This document shows positions 34,247-42,675 of a stretch of 64,000 nt of DNA, in pieces. The position numbers were made by a program, and so were the translations under genes. This DNA comes from Kaustia mangrovi (GTDB lineage: Bacteria; Pseudomonadota; Alphaproteobacteria; Rhizobiales; Im1), in contig NZ_CP058214.1 of the NCBI RefSeq assembly GCF_015482775.1, positions 1,736,001 to 1,800,000 of the forward strand, read 5' to 3'. A model generated the notes under the pieces. That model saw only the letters and a program-made list of their open reading frames with translations, was not told the DNA's origin and did no database searches. Position 1 is the first letter of the stretch; each line of letters starts with the position of its first letter.

Positions 34247-35197
34247 TCAACCGACCCGGGCCTCCTGGCGCTGCGGGGCGGCGAGGCGCACGATCTCGCG
34301 CAGGATTCGCGCGAAGCTCTCGCGCGCCCGGCCGACCGTGTGGCGCGCCCGGAGATAGCCATGCACGAGCCCCTGCTCCTCGTGCCAGTCCGCCTGCCCG
34401 CCGGCCGCCAGGATCCCGTCGCGATAGGCCTCCCCGTCCGACGAGAGCGGGTCGCACTGGGCGGTGAACACGGCCGTGGGCGCCACGCCGGAGAGGTCCG
34501 GCTCGGCCAGGGGCGTGTATCGCGGATCGCCGGAGACATCCCGGCCATCCGTCCTGACGGCGTTGTAGAACGCGACATCGCGTGCGGTGAGAAGCGGCGC
34601 GTCGGCATGGGTCACATAGGAGCCGGCGGTCATGTCCCCGCCGAGACTTGGATAGATCAGCACCTGGCCGGCCGGCGCGCGCCGATGGTTCCGCACCCCG
34701 TGGGCAAGGCATGCGGCGAGCATTCCGCCGGCGGATTCCCCGACGAGGACGATGGGGCCCCGGACGGTCTCGGCCAGCCATTCGAAGGCTGCCACGGCGT
34801 CGTCCAGCGAGGCGGTATCCTTGTGTTCGGGTGCCAGTCGATAGTCGACCGAGACCGTCTCGCATCCGGTTCCCGCGCAGATTTCCGCGCAGATATCGTC
34901 ATGGCTGTCGAGCCCGCCCAGCATAAAGCCGCCGCCGTGGAAATAGAGCACTGCGGCGTCCCCGGGCGCATCCGCCCGGTAGGTACGGATCGGGATCGAC
35001 CGTCGGTCCGCCGGGATCGCGTCCGTCCGCACGGTCACACCGTCCGGACGGCCGGCGGAGAAGGCGCGGCACATCTTGTCGTAGATCGCGCGGCTCCTGG
35101 CAATCGGGAGCAGATGCGCATCCGGCGGATAGAAGGCATTCGTGTGCTCGACGAACGCCTGTGTCTCGGCGTCGAGGAGCGTACGGTAATCCGTCAT
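34247..35197 (-). CDS. Alpha/beta hydrolase, hormone-sensitive-lipase (esterase IV) family
   Basis: 316 residues from ATG 35197 (six more from 35215). The oxyanion motif YFHGGGFMLGG is near residue 86-96, the nucleophile Ser in VGESAGGML near 152, the acid in AQCDPLSSDG and the histidine in GLVHGYLRAR. All catalytic parts are present. It is cytoplasmic (no signal). It hydrolyses esters or lactones; small acyl esters are typical. It lies 32 bases downstream of binding protein 2 in the minus-strand unit M24, isochorismatase, receptor, hydrolase. Confidence 0.9.
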   Translation of the reverse strand: MTDYRTLLDAETQAFVEHTNAFYPPDAHLLPIARSRAIYDKMCRAFSAGRPDGVTVRTDAIPADRRSIPIRTYRADAPGDAAVLYFHGGGFMLGGLDSHDDICAEICAGTGCETVSVDYRLAPEHKDTASLDDAVAAFEWLAETVRGPIVLVGESAGGMLAACLAHGVRNHRRAPAGQVLIYPSLGGDMTAGSYVTHADAPLLTARDVAFYNAVRTDGRDVSGDPRYTPLAEPDLSGVAPTAVFTAQCDPLSSDGEAYRDGILAAGGQADWHEEQGLVHGYLRARHTVGRARESFARILREIVRLAAPQRQEARVG

Positions 35198-35229
35198 ATG
35201 CGCATTGCCTCCCATTGGGTGCCGCCGCT

Positions 35230-36117
35230 TCAGAGGAGACCCTGCTCCTTCAGGAAGGTCTCCGCGACCGCGTCGATGGTCTTCTTGTGGACGTCCACCT
35301 CGCCGTTGAGGCGCTGCATGGTGGCGTCGTCGAACTTGCCCGACAGCGTCTCGAGGATGTCCTTGAGCTCCGGATTGGCCTTGAGCGTCTCCTCCCGGAC
35401 GACCGGCACGAGCGCATAATTCGGGAAGAAATTCTTGTCGTCCTCAAGCAGGGTGAGGTTCATCGACGCGATCCGCCCGTCGGTGGCGCCCACGGTCGAC
35501 ACGTCCACATCGCCATTGGCGAGCGCGGGATAGACGAGCCCGATCTCCATCGGCCGGATGTTCGCGCGGCCCGCCTTGAAGTCATAGACCTTCTCCAGCC
35601 CGATCAGCCCGTCCTCGCGCCTCGGGAACTCCGCCGTCGCCCCCATGACCACCGGCGTGCCGTCGCGATAGGCGGCCGCGAGGTCGGAAATCGTCTCCAT
35701 GCCGTCCGTCTTGGGACTGTCCTGCCGGATCGCGAGGGCATAGGTGTTGTTCGCCCTGGAGGGAGCGAGCCAGACGAGCCCCTTCTCCGCGTCGAGCTCC
35801 TTGACCGTCTCGTAGGTCTCCTCCGGCGAGAGCTGCTCCTTGACCTTGTTGTAGACGACGAGCGAGGTGCCGGTGTATTCCCAGTAGATATCGATCTGCC
35901 CGTTCTCCTGCGCCTTGCGCAGCACGGTGGAGCCGAGGCCGTCGTTCTTCTCGACGTCGTATCCCTTCGCCTCCAGCAATTGTCTGGTCATCTCCGCGAC
36001 AAGGAACTGCTCGGTGAAGTCCTTGCCGCCGACCGTGATGGTTTCGGCAACGGTCGAGCCGGCCCCGAGAGCGAGCGCGATTGTGACGGCGACAAGCCGT
36101 GCGACTGGTTTGAACAT
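35230..36117 (-). CDS. Quaternary-amine ABC transporter binding protein 2 (orphan OpuC/ProX type)
   Basis: 295 residues from ATG 36117, aligned with the start of receptor 1; an ATG three codons upstream (36126) is possible. Signal peptide ends GSTVAE. TITVGGKDFTEQFLVAEM and IDIYWEYTGTSLVVYNKVK nearly repeat the receptor 1 motifs. Differences cluster in the second lobe (GATAEFPRREDG against AVNAEFPHREDG; VSTVGATDG against VGLVFATDG), so the ligand or affinity may differ. No permease or ATPase lies in this unit; it probably docks on the transporter at 28194-30791. Confidence 0.92.
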   Translation of the reverse strand: MFKPVARLVAVTIALALGAGSTVAETITVGGKDFTEQFLVAEMTRQLLEAKGYDVEKNDGLGSTVLRKAQENGQIDIYWEYTGTSLVVYNKVKEQLSPEETYETVKELDAEKGLVWLAPSRANNTYALAIRQDSPKTDGMETISDLAAAYRDGTPVVMGATAEFPRREDGLIGLEKVYDFKAGRANIRPMEIGLVYPALANGDVDVSTVGATDGRIASMNLTLLEDDKNFFPNYALVPVVREETLKANPELKDILETLSGKFDDATMQRLNGEVDVHKKTIDAVAETFLKEQGLL

Positions 36118-36185
36118 GGTCTCCATCCCTTCCGTCTTTCGGGAGGCACCCGTGTGTGGACGGGCGCCACCCGACCGCCCCCTCG

Positions 36186-36868
36186 CTAAAGTCCCGCGTA
36201 GAGTCCTGGCGCGGTCTCGTAGTCGAAGCGCAGGGGCACCGATCCCTCGAGCCTCCACGCCTCGACCGTCTCGCCGGCCATCAGCCTGCACGCGCCCTCG
36301 GTATCGGTGACGGCGCCGCCGTAAAGCCGGTTGGCCATGTTGAGGATCGCCGTCTGGTGCATGGCGTGGCTGCCGCTGCCGCAGGCATCCTTGACGAGAA
36401 CGACCCTGAAGCCGAGATCGACGGCCTGCTTGGCCGTCGCCTGGATGCAGGCCTCCGTCCACACGCCCGCAACGAACAGCCATTCGATACCGTCGGCGCG
36501 CAGCTTGCGCTCCAGCGCGCCCCCGTCGAACGCGCTGGCATCGGACTTGGTGAAGACGGTGTCGCCATCGACAGGCCCCACTTCCGCGCAGATATCCGAC
36601 AGCGGGCTGCCCTTCTCGCTGAAGGCCGACGTGCCGTCCGGCATGGCCGGATGCAGCGGCCGCGACGCCCGCACGATATCGTCGACGATATAGGCCGAAT
36701 GGATCACCGGGATGCCGACCCCCGCGCCGTCCGCTGCAACCGGGCGACATTGGCGAGGAGCCGGTCGAACCCCGCCACGAGATATCTCGGATCCTGCCGA
36801 TGCTCCTCCTGGAGGTCGACGAAGAGCGACGCGGCGCACCCGGGGTCAATCGCAAAAGTCCGCCGCAT
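36186..36868 (-). CDS. Isochorismatase-family cysteine hydrolase, interrupted by one-base frameshift
   Basis: The true start is ATG 36868 (MRRTFAIDPGCAASLFVDLQ), one base before the M24 stop. This frame runs to about 36720, and the remainder is in the frame ending at 36186. The switch is at a run of five C (plus strand) at 36719-36723. One added base restores VARLQRTARGVGIPVIHSAY and a 227-residue protein. The triad is then Asp18, about Lys108 (FTKSDASAF) and about Cys141 (VWTEACIQAT). Relatives are amidases such as N-carbamoylsarcosine or carnitine amidase and nicotinamidase. An amide of a betaine-like compound is a fair guess. Confidence 0.82.
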
Positions 36869-38172
36869 TCACACCTCGCTGCCCAAGAGCTCGTCCTCAT
36901 AGGGGAACCGGGAGATCAGCTCCGTCCCCTTGTCCGTGATCAGGATCTCGTCCTCGAGCTTGACGCCCTGACGTCCGCCCTTCTCGCCGATATAGCTCTC
37001 CACGCTCACCACCATGCCGGGGAGGAGGCGGCCGTCGCGCCCATAGGTCTCGTAGTCGATCGCATGGGCGATGAACGGCGTCTCGCCATGCATGCCGACG
37101 CCGTGCATGACGGAGGTGTAGCGCTGCTCGACGAACCGCTCGGGATCGTCCAGGCCTTCTCCGCGACCTCGCGGAACTCCATGCCGGGCTTCACGATGGC
37201 GATATTGTGCTGGACCTGGTCGTAGGCCATCCGATAGAGCGCCTTCTGCTCGTCGCTCGCCCTGCCCGGCCCGCAGCGGAATGTGCGGGAGAAATCGGAA
37301 TAATAGCCGTAGCAGCCGATCGTGTCGGTATCGAGCGCGACCAGCTCGCCGGGCCTGACCTTGCGGCCGCCGGCCTCGTTGAACCAGGGGTTCGTGCGCT
37401 GGCCGGAGGAGAGCAGGCGCGTCTCGATGAACTCGCCGCCCTGGCGGATCACCTCGTGATACATGATGGCGAAGAGCTCGTTCTCCGAGATGCCCGGCCG
37501 GATCGCCTCGCGCACCGCCGCGACCGCGGCTTCCGCCCCGGCCATGCTGGACTGCAGGCACCGGATCTCCTCCGGCGTCTTGACCGCGCGCACGGCGAGG
37601 ATCTCGCCCTGGCAGTCCCTGACCTCGCAGCCCCGCTTCTGGAGCGCCACGGCGTGCAGATGCTGGCAGCGGTCGAGGCCGATCTTCATCGAGCCGCCGC
37701 CATGGGTCTTGAGAAGATCCGCGATCTCGTCGGCGAAGGGGCCTGCGGTCTCGTCGTCGCGGCCGGAGACCGACGACCAGACGAGCTTTGAGGGCCGCGC
37801 CTCGTCCACCGTGTCGAGCGCCATCGTCACATGATAGCTCTGGGGATACTCGAACAGGATGATCGGCCCCTTAGCGGGGACGAAGAAATAGCGCGTCGAG
37901 TTGCGCAGGAAATAGCCGAACATGTTGCGCGAGCCGGTCGCGTAGCGCTGGTTATAGGGGTCGAACAGCACGACCGCGCCATATCCGGCCTCGCCCATCC
38001 AGTCGCGCAGCCGCTTCAGGCGGCCCGTCCTGAGCGCGTCGGTGTCGATATAGGACGGTTCCGTGTCCGACAGCCACATTCCGCCCGACGGATCGGCGAG
38101 ATCGGGATGCCTCATCCGCTCGGAGAAATCGACGTCGTCCACCTTGTCGGGATCGAAAACAACTATACTCAT
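36869..38172 (-). CDS. M24-fold metalloenzyme resembling DddP / Xaa-Pro peptidases, with one-base frameshift
   Basis: Start ATG 38172 (MSIVVFDPDK) after GGAGAGGG. The first frame runs to about 37145, and the rest is in the frame ending at 36869. Adding one base at the GGG (plus strand) at 37142-37144 gives WTIPERFVEQRY and a 434-residue protein. Metal ligands are then Asp281, Asp283, Asp293, His357, Glu392 and Glu407. This spacing equals that recalled for DddP DMSP lyase, and GGEFIETRLLSSGQRTNPWF is DddP-like. The position of the DddP catalytic Asp (six after the His) is Gly363, with Glu364 next. A lyase, amidohydrolase or peptidase role is possible. It is the first gene of its operon. Confidence 0.82.
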
Positions 38173-38315
38173 CTGGCCCTCTCCATATCGCAGAAGAGTG
38201 ACCCATTTGCTCACTCGATAATGTTCATGATTCCGCATATTTCATGCGCAAAACCGCACAACACGCAACATGCCGGCGCGGCAGGCCCATGGCAGGCCCC
38301 ATGGTCCTGCTCGCC

Positions 38316-39356
38316 TCATGCCGCATCCGGGCCCTCGCTCCCGGCGATTCTGCCCGGCGCCCGGGCCGCGCGCCGGTGCCCCGTCCGGGATCTCCTGGCC
38401 TCGCTCGGCGTGTGGCCGAACCGGTCCTTGAAGGCGCGCGAGAAGCTCGATGCGCTCTCGAAGCCGCAGGACAGGGCGATCTCGGCGATCCGGAGCGTGG
38501 AATGCATCAGGAGATCGGTCGCGCGACGAAGCCGCAAGGCCCGGTAATAGGCGCTGGGCACGGTCCTGAGCTCCTGCCGGAAGGCCCGCTCCAGCTTGTC
38601 GTCCGACACGCCGAGCCGCCTGGCGAGCGCGGACATGCTCACGCGGTCCTCCACCTCGTCCTCCATGATGGCCACCGCCGACAGCACCAGCTCGTCGCGG
38701 ATGCCCGTCCGCAGGCGCAGGGGCATCATCTTCCTGTCCACGCTCGCCCTCAGCGGGCTGTGCACATACCACTCCGCCACCCCCGCCGCGAGCGCGGCAC
38801 CGTAGTCGCCGGCAATCATCTCCAGCATCATGTCGAGGCTCGCGACCCCGCCGGCGGAGGTGAACCGCTTCCGGTCGATGACATAGAGGTCGCGGCGCAT
38901 GTCGAGCTCGGGGAAGGCTTCCGCGAAGGCCGACTGGCTCGACCAGTGCAGCGTGCAGGCATGGCCGTCGAGCAGCCCGGCCCGGGCGAGGAAGAACGCC
39001 GCGTCCGCGACCGCGCCGATGGAGGCGCCGGCCCTGAGGCTCTTCCTGATCCACACCAGCGCGTCGCCCGCGACGAGGTGGTCGGCGTCGCCGCCCGAAC
39101 ACACCACGATGCGGTCGACGGCGGGAGCGGTGCGCGCGGAATGGTCGGGCGCAAAGTCGACGCCGTTCGACGCGGCGACCCTGCCATCGCCCACTCCCAC
39201 CGTGATCCAGGAATAGCAGGGCTTGCCGGCGAGCACATTCGCGGCCCTGAGGGGTTCGACGACGGAGCTGAACGCCATCATCGGAAAGCCCGGAAAGACG
39301 AGGATCGCGAAGCTGATGCCCGCGTCCGGATCCGGATGTGGAGATGTGTCCGCCAT
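38316..39356 (-). CDS. GlxA-type AraC-family regulator (DJ-1/PfpI domain + AraC HTH)
   Basis: 346 residues from ATG 39356 (MADTSPHPD). Residues 18-190 are an amidotransferase-like DJ-1 fold (ISFAILVFPGFPMMAFSSVVEPLRAAN; AFFLARAGLLDG; SAGGVASLDMMLEMI). Residues 215-315 are the AraC double HTH (SMSALARRLGVSDDKLERAF; IAEIALSCGFESASSFSRAFKDRFG). This architecture is that of CdhR, GbdR and related regulators of carnitine, glycine betaine and arginine catabolism. It lies 143 bases upstream of the M24 gene in the same orientation and is the likely activator of that operon. Confidence 0.92.
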   Translation of the reverse strand: MADTSPHPDPDAGISFAILVFPGFPMMAFSSVVEPLRAANVLAGKPCYSWITVGVGDGRVAASNGVDFAPDHSARTAPAVDRIVVCSGGDADHLVAGDALVWIRKSLRAGASIGAVADAAFFLARAGLLDGHACTLHWSSQSAFAEAFPELDMRRDLYVIDRKRFTSAGGVASLDMMLEMIAGDYGAALAAGVAEWYVHSPLRASVDRKMMPLRLRTGIRDELVLSAVAIMEDEVEDRVSMSALARRLGVSDDKLERAFRQELRTVPSAYYRALRLRRATDLLMHSTLRIAEIALSCGFESASSFSRAFKDRFGHTPSEARRSRTGHRRAARAPGRIAGSEGPDAA

Positions 39357-39459
39357 ATCGAGCGACCCGGTGCCGAGTGATCGTGACCGGTATTGGCACG
39401 ACATTTTCGCCGCCGGCGCAACCCCCCGGACGCGGAGGGCGGCCCCGGCGGGCCGGTCG

Positions 39460-40098
39460 TCAATAGGCGACGGTGAAGCGCGCTCCGCGATGGCGCGGCC
39501 GTTCGGCCTCGTCGAGCAGCGCGACGGCGAAATCCTCCATCGAGATGCGCGAGCGGCCGTCGCCATCGAGCAGTATCTCGTCGCCGCCGAGACGGTAGCG
39601 GCCCGTGCGGTCCCCCGGCTCCAGCAGCGCGGGCGGACTCAGATAGGTCCAATCCGCCCCGGTCTCCTTCCGGCACGCCTCGAACTGCGCGCAACAGGCA
39701 AGCGCGATATCCCGCCAGGCCGCGCCGACATAGCGCGGATCGTCCACCGCCAGCCCACCCGTATCGGGCACGCGCAGGCTGGCCGCACCGCCAACCAGAA
39801 GCAGGCGGACACCCGTTCGGGCAGCACCCGCCAGCAGCGCCTCGGCCATGGTCACGAGCGTACCCTCCTGGCCCGCCGGCGGACGCGTGGCCCCAATCGC
39901 CAGATCCCGGCCGGCGCTCAGCTCCGCGACATCGTCGGCGCGCGCCGCATCGCCGGAGCGGGTCTCCACGCCGGCCGGCAGATCGGCAAGCCGCGCGGGA
40001 TCGCGTCCCACGGCGGTCACCTCGTGGCCCCGCTCGACCGCTTCCGCCACCACACGGCGGCCAACGTTCCCGGTTGCACCGAAGACAGTGATACGCAT
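39460..40098 (-). CDS. NAD(P)-binding atypical SDR (NmrA/YwnB-like)
   Basis: 212 residues from ATG 40098, after GAGGAGGACAAGCC. The start MRITVFGATGNVGRRV is an NADP-binding loop of the GATGxxG form. There is no YxxxK; the middle contains LLLVGGAASL and DWTYLSPPALLEPG, as in the YwnB or Rv-type flavin-reductase-like proteins. It may be a redox sensor or quinone/flavin reductase. It stands alone between the GlxA gene and the EamA exporter, all on the minus strand, with about 60-100 base gaps. Confidence 0.82.
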   Translation of the reverse strand: MRITVFGATGNVGRRVVAEAVERGHEVTAVGRDPARLADLPAGVETRSGDAARADDVAELSAGRDLAIGATRPPAGQEGTLVTMAEALLAGAARTGVRLLLVGGAASLRVPDTGGLAVDDPRYVGAAWRDIALACCAQFEACRKETGADWTYLSPPALLEPGDRTGRYRLGGDEILLDGDGRSRISMEDFAVALLDEAERPRHRGARFTVAY

Positions 40099-40157
40099 GG
40101 CTTGTCCTCCTCTTGAGTCCGTTTGAGGCTGTTGTCGCAAAGGGATTGGGGATGGTG

Positions 40158-41114
40158 TCACGACGAGGCCGCACACCGGCGCGGCGCGGCCGGCGTCGCA
40201 GGCGGATCCACGGGCCGGCGTAGCAGGAGTGCGATCGCCAGCACGACCATCAGGCTGCCAGGTACCCACTGCCAGCCCATGCGCTCAGGCTCGCCGACGA
40301 CCACCAGAACCACCGAGACGAAGGGCACCAGATAGGTGTAGGCCGTGACCGCGCCCGGCGTCAGCGCCCCGGTGCCCCGCTGCATGAGCCAATAGGTGAC
40401 ACCGCTGGAAAATACGCCGAGATAGGCCACCAGCAGGATATCGGAGACGGTCATGGCGGCCAGCGCCCGCGGCGCCTCCGCGGCCAGCCCCATCAGGCCG
40501 ACCAGCACGGCTCCGACGACCAGGCTCCAGAAGGTGCGCACGCCTGCCCCGTCCGGCAGCCAGCCACGCGCCAGCCCCCATTTGGTCAGTACGGGGTAGA
40601 GGGCGGAGCCGAGGCAGCCGAGGAAGAACGCGGTCTCCCCGGCACCGAGCTGCAGGCCGCCGGCCTGGCCGGCTTTCCCCGCCCAGGCGAGCGCCAGCGC
40701 GCCGCCCGCGCCCAACGCCAGAATGGCAAGCAGCCCGCCCGCACGCCGTTCCACGCCGAACAGCCGGCCGAGCCCGTAGGCCAGCAGCGGCACGCTGACA
40801 TAGAGCGTCGACATGGACAGCGCCGTGGCCCGGTGGGCGGCCCAGAACATGGCACCGAAGAAACCGGCCGTGCACAGCCCCATGAGCACATAGAGTACCA
40901 GCCCCTGCCGGCTCGGCCGGAAGGCGGGCGCCCGGCGCACCAGCGGCCAGAGCGCCAGCGACGCGATGGTGAACCGCATCGCGGTCAGCAAGAGCGGCGG
41001 CAGGCCCTCGCTCATGAGCCCCACCGCCGGGAAGGAGAGCCCCACGATCAACGCCCACAGCAGCATTCCGGTGTGGGCGCTTCCCACAGTCTGCCTCGCC
41101 TCCGACATCGTCAT
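40158..41114 (-). CDS. EamA/DMT-family exporter, ten membrane helices
   Basis: 318 residues (316 from the second Met) with ten hydrophobic helices in two EamA repeats of about 135 residues each. The repeats match the RhtA/YdcZ-like drug/metabolite exporter layout. AVTAYTYLVPFVSVVL near the C-terminus is characteristic. It probably exports an amino acid, purine or toxic metabolite. A 15-base dyad 104 bases upstream is repeated before the LysR gene at 41512, so that regulator likely controls it. Confidence 0.9.
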   Translation of the reverse strand: MTMSEARQTVGSAHTGMLLWALIVGLSFPAVGLMSEGLPPLLLTAMRFTIASLALWPLVRRAPAFRPSRQGLVLYVLMGLCTAGFFGAMFWAAHRATALSMSTLYVSVPLLAYGLGRLFGVERRAGGLLAILALGAGGALALAWAGKAGQAGGLQLGAGETAFFLGCLGSALYPVLTKWGLARGWLPDGAGVRTFWSLVVGAVLVGLMGLAAEAPRALAAMTVSDILLVAYLGVFSSGVTYWLMQRGTGALTPGAVTAYTYLVPFVSVVLVVVGEPERMGWQWVPGSLMVVLAIALLLRRPVDPPATPAAPRRCAASS

Positions 41115-41217
41115 CCCGCGCCTCCTCCTGGCCCGTGCGCCGCGAATGGCGCGACCGTGACCTCGAACCTAATTGGCGGCACTTCAGGTTATAATCCGCC
41201 TTTCAGTGGCGAAACTA

Positions 41218-41232
41218 TTCACTGTCAGTGAA
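41218..41232. promoter_or_regulatory. LysR operator candidate 1 (upstream of EamA exporter)
   Basis: TTCACTGTCAGTGAA is a perfect 15-base palindrome (seven-base arms, central T), preceded by CTA and followed by C. It ends one base before the DUF1127 stop and lies upstream of the exporter gene. The context CTATTCACT-N-T-N2-GTGAAC recurs at 41489-41507. Confidence 0.55.
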
Positions 41233-41433
41233 CTAACGCCGCGTGAAGGCGGGAAACAGCGGCCGCCAGAACGGCTGGGCCAGCTCCCGGTCCACATCCT
41301 CACGCGTCAGGCCCATATCGGCCAGGACGTGGTCGCCGAGACCGGCCTGGAGCGTGAGGGCTGAACGCCAGTGGCGCGGCCACCCTGGACCTGCCCGCCG
41401 CTGCCCGCCGCAACCGGCAGGTCGCGCGGCCAT
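41233..41433 (-). CDS. DUF1127 small protein
   Basis: 66 residues from ATG 41433. The C-terminal half GDHVLADMGLTREDVDREL followed by PFWRPLF is the DUF1127 (YjiS-type) signature, usually about 45 residues in an arginine-rich small protein. Known members bind small RNAs or affect phosphate and polyamine metabolism in some alphaproteobacteria. The ribosome site is poor (GGAGA next to the ATG), so the level may be low. It is between the exporter and the LysR gene, flanked by the two LysR dyads. Confidence 0.7.
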   Translation of the reverse strand: MAARPAGCGGQRRAGPGWPRHWRSALTLQAGLGDHVLADMGLTREDVDRELAQPFWRPLFPAFTRR

Positions 41434-41491
41434 TCTCCACAGGCGATCGTTTGCCCATGGGTCTGTAATATGCGAACCGGATGCAGGACTA

Positions 41492-41506
41492 TTCACTTTG
41501 GGTGAA
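41492..41506. promoter_or_regulatory. LysR operator candidate 2 (upstream of lysR)
   Basis: TTCACTTTGGGTGAA has five-base arms (TTCAC/GTGAA) and sits six bases before the lysR ATG, inside the leader. The flanks CTA and C equal those of 41218-41232. Its position over the ribosome site suggests negative autoregulation. Confidence 0.5.
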
Positions 41507-41511
41507 CGGCA

Positions 41512-42420
41512 ATGGATCGCCTGACCGCGCTGACCGTCTTCCGCCACGTGGTGGAGCTGAAGAGCTTCGCCGCCGCCGCGCGGCATATGCGCCTGTCGCC
41601 GGCGGCCGTCAGCAAGAATATCGGCGAGCTGGAGGCCCATCTGGGCGTGCGGCTGCTCAACCGCACGACCCGGCGCATGAGCCTGACGGAGGCCGGCACG
41701 CTCTATTACGACCAGATCGTGCGCGTCCTGGACGAGCTGGAGGAGGCCGACAGCTCGCTCGGGCCCCTGCAACGCAGGCCGACCGGCCTGTTGCGGGTCA
41801 GCGCGCCGATGACGCTGACGCTCGTCTGCCTGTCTCCCGCCCTGCCGAAATTCCTCGCCCGCCATCCCGAGCTCAGCCTCGATCTCCGGATGGACGACCG
41901 GCGGGTCGATATCGTCGAGGAAGGCTTCGATGTCGCCATCCGCGCAAGCGACCGGCTGGAGGATTCCAGCCTGATCGCACGCAGGCTCATGACCATGCCG
42001 CACGTTGTCTGCGGCGCGCCGTCCTATTTCGAGCGATCCGGGGCGCCCGCGTCGCCGGAGAGCCTCGAGGATCACACCTGCATACAGTTCACACTGTCCG
42101 GCCATGTCGACGAATGGACATTCGAGAAGGCGGGGCGCTCGGTGCGCATCCCCGTCAACGGACGCTACAGGGTAACCTCGAGCCTCGCCGTGCGCGACGC
42201 CCTGCGCGCCGGCTTCGGCCTGAGCCTCATGCCGCTGGCCTATGTCCGCGAGGACATCGAACAGGGGCGCCTGCAGACGGTCCTCGACGACTGGTCCGCG
42301 GTGAATCTCTCCGTCTATGCGGTCTACCCCTCGCGGCGCCACGTCGTCGCCAAGGTCCGCGCCTTCCTCGACTTCCTGGTCGAGGAGCTGGGCCCGGGCG
42401 CGAGCGCGCCCCGGGACTGA
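41512..42420 (+). CDS. LysR-family transcriptional regulator (CrgA/PecT-like group)
   Basis: 302 residues. The HTH covers 1-60 (RHVVELKSFAAAARHMRLSPAAVSKNIGELE), and the effector domain starts near 90 with RPTGLLRVSAPMTL. HLGVRLLNRTTRRMSLTEAG links them, as in the large family of LysR proteins that often repress an adjacent transporter or reductase. It is divergent from DUF1127 and the EamA exporter; two similar dyads mark likely targets. The effector is unknown. Confidence 0.9.
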   Translation: MDRLTALTVFRHVVELKSFAAAARHMRLSPAAVSKNIGELEAHLGVRLLNRTTRRMSLTEAGTLYYDQIVRVLDELEEADSSLGPLQRRPTGLLRVSAPMTLTLVCLSPALPKFLARHPELSLDLRMDDRRVDIVEEGFDVAIRASDRLEDSSLIARRLMTMPHVVCGAPSYFERSGAPASPESLEDHTCIQFTLSGHVDEWTFEKAGRSVRIPVNGRYRVTSSLAVRDALRAGFGLSLMPLAYVREDIEQGRLQTVLDDWSAVNLSVYAVYPSRRHVVAKVRAFLDFLVEELGPGASAPRD

Positions 42421-42481
42421 ACCGCCATCCGGCGCGCGATGCGCCGGCGCGGTGTCACGGTCCGGTTGACTTGCCGCAAAA

Positions 42482-42491
42482 TGGTATACAA
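42482..42491 (+). promoter_or_regulatory. GntR box A, upstream of enoyl-CoA hydratase/CoA-transferase
   Basis: TGGTATACAA in the context AAATGGTATACAATA. A TTGACT hexamer at 42466-42471 stands 15 bases before TACAAT (42487-42492), so the box would overlap the promoter -10 and act as a repressor site. The leader to the hydratase start is 184 bases; it holds nothing else recognisable. Confidence 0.6.
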
Positions 42492-42675
42492 TAATCAGGC
42501 CAACGAAGAACGAGCTTCAGGGAAACGCCACGGGACCGGGCGCGGGCCTGCGACCATCGATCGCTTGCCCGCAAGCCGCCATCGCCGGATCCCGGGTTCC
42601 ACCACCACCGCTTCGACGGCGTCGGAGCCGTTGCCGCCCGTGCCCGCCTTGCGGCACACGACGGAAGGGATCGCG

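Noticed and set aside
31797-34865. A 1022-codon minus-strand open frame across the oxygenase and MmgE genes
   Set aside because: Same reason: antisense of two genes with intact active sites, no recognisable domain and no ribosome site.
36869-38172. Calling the M24 gene a DMSP lyase (dddP) or creatinase
   Set aside because: The DddP catalytic aspartate position is glycine, and creatinase motifs are not seen; only a DddP-like fold with intact metal site is supported.
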